A stretch of DNA of 64,000 bases, taken from NCBI GenBank assembly GCA_025716815.1, contig JAIXMN010000001.1, positions 1,736,001-1,800,000 on the forward strand, written 5' to 3'. Both the position numbers and the translations under genes were made by a program. Positions 60,013 to 64,000 of this stretch are shown in pieces (position 1 is the stretch's first letter; each line of letters opens with the position of its first letter). Below the pieces are notes generated by a model. It was not told the origin of the DNA. It did not search any database and saw nothing but the letters and a program-made list of their open reading frames with translations. This DNA is from Dichotomocladium elegans (lineage: Eukaryota; Mucoromycota; Mucoromycetes; Mucorales; Lichtheimiaceae).

Positions 60013-61443
60013 ATGTATCCAGGTCGCCTCCACCACTATACTCGCAATCGTTCTAGCCAAGTCCATCATCGTCGACACAGCTCATCTGAACGGATGCGGC
60101 GGGATCCTTATAGACGTAATCAAACTAATTTGGAACGTCGGCAACAAAGCAGCCCGCGGTCATATTATCGGGACCGCAGAGACCCATCATCAAGGTTTGG
60201 AAACAACGCTTGTTGACGATCCAGGCACCTAGTCGACGAATGCTGACGGTTGCGCAACTACGGCTTCCTTCTTCCTTCATCTCTCTCTCTTCTCTCTCAT
60301 ATACTTAGCGAGCAGCAGCAGCAGCAGCAGCAGCACCAAAAGCGGCCACGGCTGCAATCACCGCCACGGCTGCGATCACCATCACCGCCAGCACCAGCGC
60401 CAGCCCCAAAGAAAGAGGCCGAGATTGTAATTGCCTTGGAAGCAGATGAAGAGGAAGAACAGGCGATCATGTCCGAAGCCACGGTAATCTATAAGCAGCA
60501 ACGGCAGGAAGAGAAGACGGCAGCGACAGCGGTAGTAGAACGAGATGAAAAAAGAGCAAACTCGACAGTAGAATCGGCTGTTGTAAAAGAACAAAGTGAT
60601 CGAAAACGAGCAAAGACAGCTCCAGATGAGGTGGATCACAAAGGAGAAGGACAAAAGACTAAGACAGAAAGAAATGCACAGGCAAATTTAGCAGAGGCAA
60701 GGGATTGTAAAGACGAAGGGAGCATGCGGGCATCGGGTGTTGAAGAAAAGAAGCATCAGCAGCAGCAGCAGCAGCAGCCCAGGCCGCAGACGCAGACGCA
60801 GACGCAGATGCAGACGCAGGCACAACGCGAGCGCGACCGCGACCGCGGGCGCGAACGTGAGCGAGAACGCGAGCGGGCCGGACCAGGAAAAGAGAGAGAT
60901 CGCGGGGAAGTAGCAGGAACACAGGAGCGGGAACGCTCGAGGTTGCCGGCCGTAGAGGCCAGAGACCGTGCACGTTCAGTTGCTCTGATGACGCCGCCTG
61001 ACGAAAGGGAGCGCAATGAGCTCGCAGAAAGAAAGCGGTTGGAGCAAGGCTTGCCCTACCCCTGGCGCGCCTTCATCTCCAGCAAGGGCCAGGCGTATTA
61101 CTTCAATCCAGAAACACAGAAATCCGTCTGGGAAAGACCCGCGCCCGCTCCACGCAGCTCCAGCAGCTCCAGCAGCATCACAGCTACCAACAGTGGCAGT
61201 CGATACCACCAGCACCAGCACCAGCATCAGCACCAGCACCAGCACCACAACCCTCACCCACGTCACCATCACCACAGCTCGAGCGCCCATGGTACGAACA
61301 GGCATGAGGACGATCAACGCAGTCAAAGTCGACCACCCTTATCCCCGCCTCGCAGACATCGACTTGTTGAGCGCCCCTTTCCTCCATACCGCGGCAACAC
61401 CCGTGCACGTGATCCGTATTATTATGACAGATCTTTTCGATAG
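60013..61443 (+). CDS. WW-domain, Arg/Glu/Gln-rich protein
   Basis: Two exons (60013-60194 and 60309-61443) give 438 aa. The only folded domain is one WW domain: LPYPWRAFISSKGQAYYFNP then TQKSVWERP, with both tryptophans and the Pro. The N terminus is Arg/Ser/Tyr-rich. The middle carries poly-Gln and QT repeats, an RE/RD-alternating stretch, and a His/Gln region with repeated QH pairs; the C terminus is Arg/Pro/Tyr-rich. Such proteins usually act in pre-mRNA splicing or transcription, binding Pro-rich partners such as splicing factors or RNA polymerase II. The family cannot be narrowed. The repeats may be length-polymorphic between strains. Confidence 0.82.
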
Positions 61444-62702
61444 GTCCCCACTCTACCTGAAGCCGATAAAATGAAACATAGCGCATTCTTTGTGTTTGAT
61501 TGGCCGGCCAGTGAAGCGAAGTCACGTTCGCTAGCGAAAAACCAGGGTTCTCCCATTTTTTTGCATGTGGGTTGGTGTTGGTGGGCATGTTCGCGCACGA
61601 CGTTCGCTTTTTGTCTTGTATGAGCATCGTCTTGAGGATGATAACTCCCTAATTCGCTGTCGGGTAAAAAAAAAGACGAGGGATAAAAGAAATAAAATGG
61701 CGGAGCGTTAGGGTTGGATGGAGGGAAATCATTTGTGTCGGCTCGGGCGGGGGGGGGAGGTGGTGGTTGAGAGGAGAAAGATTTTTTTTCTCAGGAACAC
61801 GAGGTTCTAAGAACAAATATCCAAGATATTGACAAAAGACGCGCGCGTGGGGGTGGGGTATGTGTGCAGGCGAATGGGTTGCGGCAAGATCAAAGACCGG
61901 GACTGGGGGGGTGAGATGTTTTCTCTGATGATTCCGGGAGAGTACGTAGAGAGATCAATGAAAGCAGATATTAGACAGTGGTACGTAGTAGATAGGAGTG
62001 CGTACGATCCATCTGTTCTTTTTTAAAACCTTCAAGGGAGAATGGAACGAATCAGAGGGGGGAGGCGAGAGAAGCGTGGGCAGGTAGGTGCACACACACA
62101 TATAGACCCGAGACATCATTTGTTCCTTTCGGGATGGGGATGGCAGAATAGGCGTGTCGCATCGCTAAAGTCTATACGCTCAGGCTCAGAGAAAACCCAT
62201 TCCTGGTCGCACGTGGGGGGTGGGGGCGTTGTGATGGCTGCTGGTGTAATGCACATGGGGTGAAGTTGCTATTTATGGCATTTCTCGATGCCCACGTTTT
62301 GCGATTGCTATGCTGTTCCCCACATGACGGATTTTCATTTTCGTACAAGGTATGGGACATTTTTAGGTCTTTCATCCTCGCCAAGGTCCCAAAATTCGCG
62401 AGAAGATGGATTTGGGGGGGTGGGTAGAGAAGAGAAGGAGAGAGAGGGAAAGGCAACTTGGCCTAGTCTCCAAGATCGACATACCTGATTCGTTCCTATT
62501 TGGGACTCAAACCAACTTTCTCCGTCCGTCTTCCCTCTCCCCCCCAAAGCATCCCGATCGGCCTTACCCTTTCGCAAAATTAGCGCACTTGCACAAGCTA
62601 CAATTCGGCTCTCCAAAATCCAAGGGCGGGGATTTCTGGCTCTACTACATTAAAGCCAAAGGGCCGTTCCGGAATCGGATCCTATTGTTCCTCAAGTCTT
62701 TC
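61444..62702. other. Intergenic region
   Basis: About 1.3 kb between two plus-strand genes. It contains several G-runs near 61747-61763 and 62215-62226, A/G-rich tracts, and a frame continuing upstream from the antiporter start without a domain. No gene was recognised. Confidence 0.45.
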
Positions 62703-64000
62703 ATGAATTTCTTCGTCACATCAGCATTCGTTGGCGGATTCATCATGGTCTTTGGACTATTGTCCGCCAAGCTGCGCGCAAAACTTTGCATTTCCGAAGC
62801 ACGTAAGGACTCAACACTCTGAATTGACTGATCTCTCTCTCTCTCTCTTGCTAATACAAATAAATTACAGCCCTAGCCGTCGTTCTCGGGATAATACTTG
62901 GTCCTGCTTGTCTAGGCTTCCTCAGTTTCGAGTCGCCCGAAACACGAGAAATCTGGACGCTAAACATCAGTCGCATTGTGATTGACATCCAGGTATATAC
63001 ACACGCACACACATACTCTCTCTCTCTCTTCGTCTTTACATGTCTCACTCGAATCCATCGTGAAGGTCATGGCCGTCGCTGTCGGGCTACCTAGCCGCTT
63101 TGTCCTCACGGAATGGAAATCTCTCCTTTCGATGCTCTTGCCGGGAATGTGCCTCATGTGGGCCGTCAGTGCTGGTCTCGTCCAAGCGTTTGTGCCAGGC
63201 ATGGACATGGCAAGTGCCCGAAATTCCATTCTGTTTTTCACGTAATGGATCATCGTGATCATGGTTGCTAACAAAAAAAGATTATAGCTCACGGCGCTTA
63301 TGATCGCTTCTTGTTTTACACCCACCGACCCAGTCTTGTCGAGTGCGATTGTTCAGGGCCACTATGCAGAGCGGAACGTTCGTTCTACGCTTCGCCACCT
63401 GATCGCGGCAGAAAGGTAAAACGACTTTTTGGTTTATATAAAGCTGCCTTTCCCCTCCCCCCACCCACCCGATCGGCTAACAAAAAGGTCCCATCGTTGT
63501 CATGTTTAGTGCTGCTAATGACGGCCTCGGTTACCCATTCTTGTTCATTGCCGTCTACTGCATGAAGCTCGGCGGCGCCGAAGGTGCCAAGGAATGGGTT
63601 CTTCATGCAGTCCTGCGAGGCGTCTTCCTCTCTATTGCCATAGGCATCGTACTCGGCATGGTGGGCCGTTTCTTGCTCAAGCAATGTCATAAACGGTACG
63701 TTCATTGGTCCCTTTCTCCTCGCCCCCGCCCCCGCTCCCACCGGGGCTCCTGCCTTCTCTATTCGCTTCGTTCGTGGTTATCTAAACAAAAGTTGCTCTT
63801 CCTATAGGAAAATGATTGACGCCGAGTCCCTCCATATTGCGTCCTTTGGCATGGCGGTAGGTTTATCAACATTGTTTTGCAAAAAAAAAAAAAGTTGACT
63901 GATCTCTCCCCCCCATGCCATAACTAGCTCTTCTTGCTCGGTGTGGTTTCCCTTATTTTCAGTGACGATCTTCTGGCCTGCTTTGCCGCAGGATGCGCGC
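62703..64000 (+). CDS. Na+(K+)/H+ antiporter, Nha1-like (5' part)
   Basis: Seven exons seen (62703-62802, 62871-62992, 63066-63209, 63288-63415, 63510-63695, 63808-63856, 63928 to the window end); the 3' end is outside the window. The protein starts MNFFVTSAFVGGFIMVFGLL, a first membrane helix. Fungal Nha1/CPA motifs follow: LAVVLGIILGPACLGFLSFE, FTPTDPVLSS (the transport-site TDPVL), and SAANDGLGYPFLFIA (the conserved ND pair). Further helices end with LIFSDDLLACFAAG. It exchanges cytosolic Na+ or K+ for external protons at the plasma membrane. Intron 3 begins GC (exon end ATG then GCAAGT). An open frame extends upstream of the chosen ATG, but the homologous start is at MNFF. Confidence 0.92.
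63210..63287 (+). other. GC-AG intron in the Nha1-like gene
   Basis: Donor ATG then GCAAGT, acceptor ATTATAG with a GCTAAC branch-site match, 78 nt. Phase 0 join gives PGMDMLTALMIASC before the TDPVL transport motif. Confidence 0.78.

Noticed and set aside
28153..61443. Polarity/signalling gene cluster (PKA, Rho, PAK, RhoGAP) as a novel system
   Set aside because: The genes are each in separate transcription units kilobases apart, mixed with unrelated genes; no shared promoter or conserved order is visible from one window.

Overview
The window is eukaryotic and fungal. Genes are dense and split by many short introns (mostly GT..AG, about 45-170 nt), with no operons. The gene set is a fungal one: a Dnf-type lipid flippase, PAK/Ste20 kinase, PX-PH-RhoGAP, Kre9/Knh1-like GPI protein and Nha1-like antiporter. 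It also carries genes seldom seen in yeasts (PRMT5 in full-length form, a UVRAG-type protein, a CABLES-like cyclin-box protein, a PWWP protein with an integrase-binding-like domain). Together with many F-box/LRR proteins, this suggests an early-diverging filamentous fungus, most likely Mucoromycota. That placement is inference; no rRNA or other marker lies in the window.

Layout. 0-5 kb: homeodomain factor (-), aldo-keto reductase (-). 4.8-8.5 kb: RhoGAP (+). 9-12.1 kb: a 100-aa membrane protein (-) and the CABLES-like protein (-). 12.8-15 kb: SRP68 (+). 16.1-20.6 kb: P4-ATPase flippase (-). 22.7-25.3 kb: PRMT5 (-). 25.7-26.9 kb: alkenal reductase (+). 28.2-30 kb: PKA catalytic subunit (+). 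31.3-33.3 kb: PWWP protein (+). 35.4-36.4 kb: Rho GTPase (+). 36.7-39.6 kb: UVRAG/Vps38-like (-). 41.5-43.9 kb: the only clearly decayed stretch, an F-box/LRR pseudogene and a Helitron helicase remnant in one reading frame (-). 44.7-45.1 kb: C2 protein (-). 46.6-47.6 kb: intact F-box/LRR protein (+). 48.5-49.6 kb: Kre9/Knh1-like GPI protein (+). 49.7-50.5 kb: guanylate kinase (-). 52.1-52.9 kb: bHLH factor (+). 54.6-55.1 kb: coiled-coil protein (-). 55.3-56.4 kb: Nudix hydrolase (+). 57.3-59.7 kb: PAK (+). 60-61.4 kb: WW protein (+). 62.7 kb to the end: Nha1-like antiporter (+), cut by the window edge.

Several genes belong to common themes (Rho GTPase, RhoGAP and PAK in polarity; flippase, UVRAG and SRP68 in membranes and secretion; PKA and bHLH/homeodomain factors in regulation), but they are separately transcribed and no physical cluster or novel multi-gene system is evident. 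The most unusual points are three GC-AG introns, the Helitron/F-box pseudogene tract, two small multi-exon genes of no recognised family, and a fungal CABLES homologue. Exon models were built by hand from splice signals, reading phase and family motifs; every listed multi-exon model except the partial antiporter and the weak 60-aa candidate closes in phase to a stop codon.
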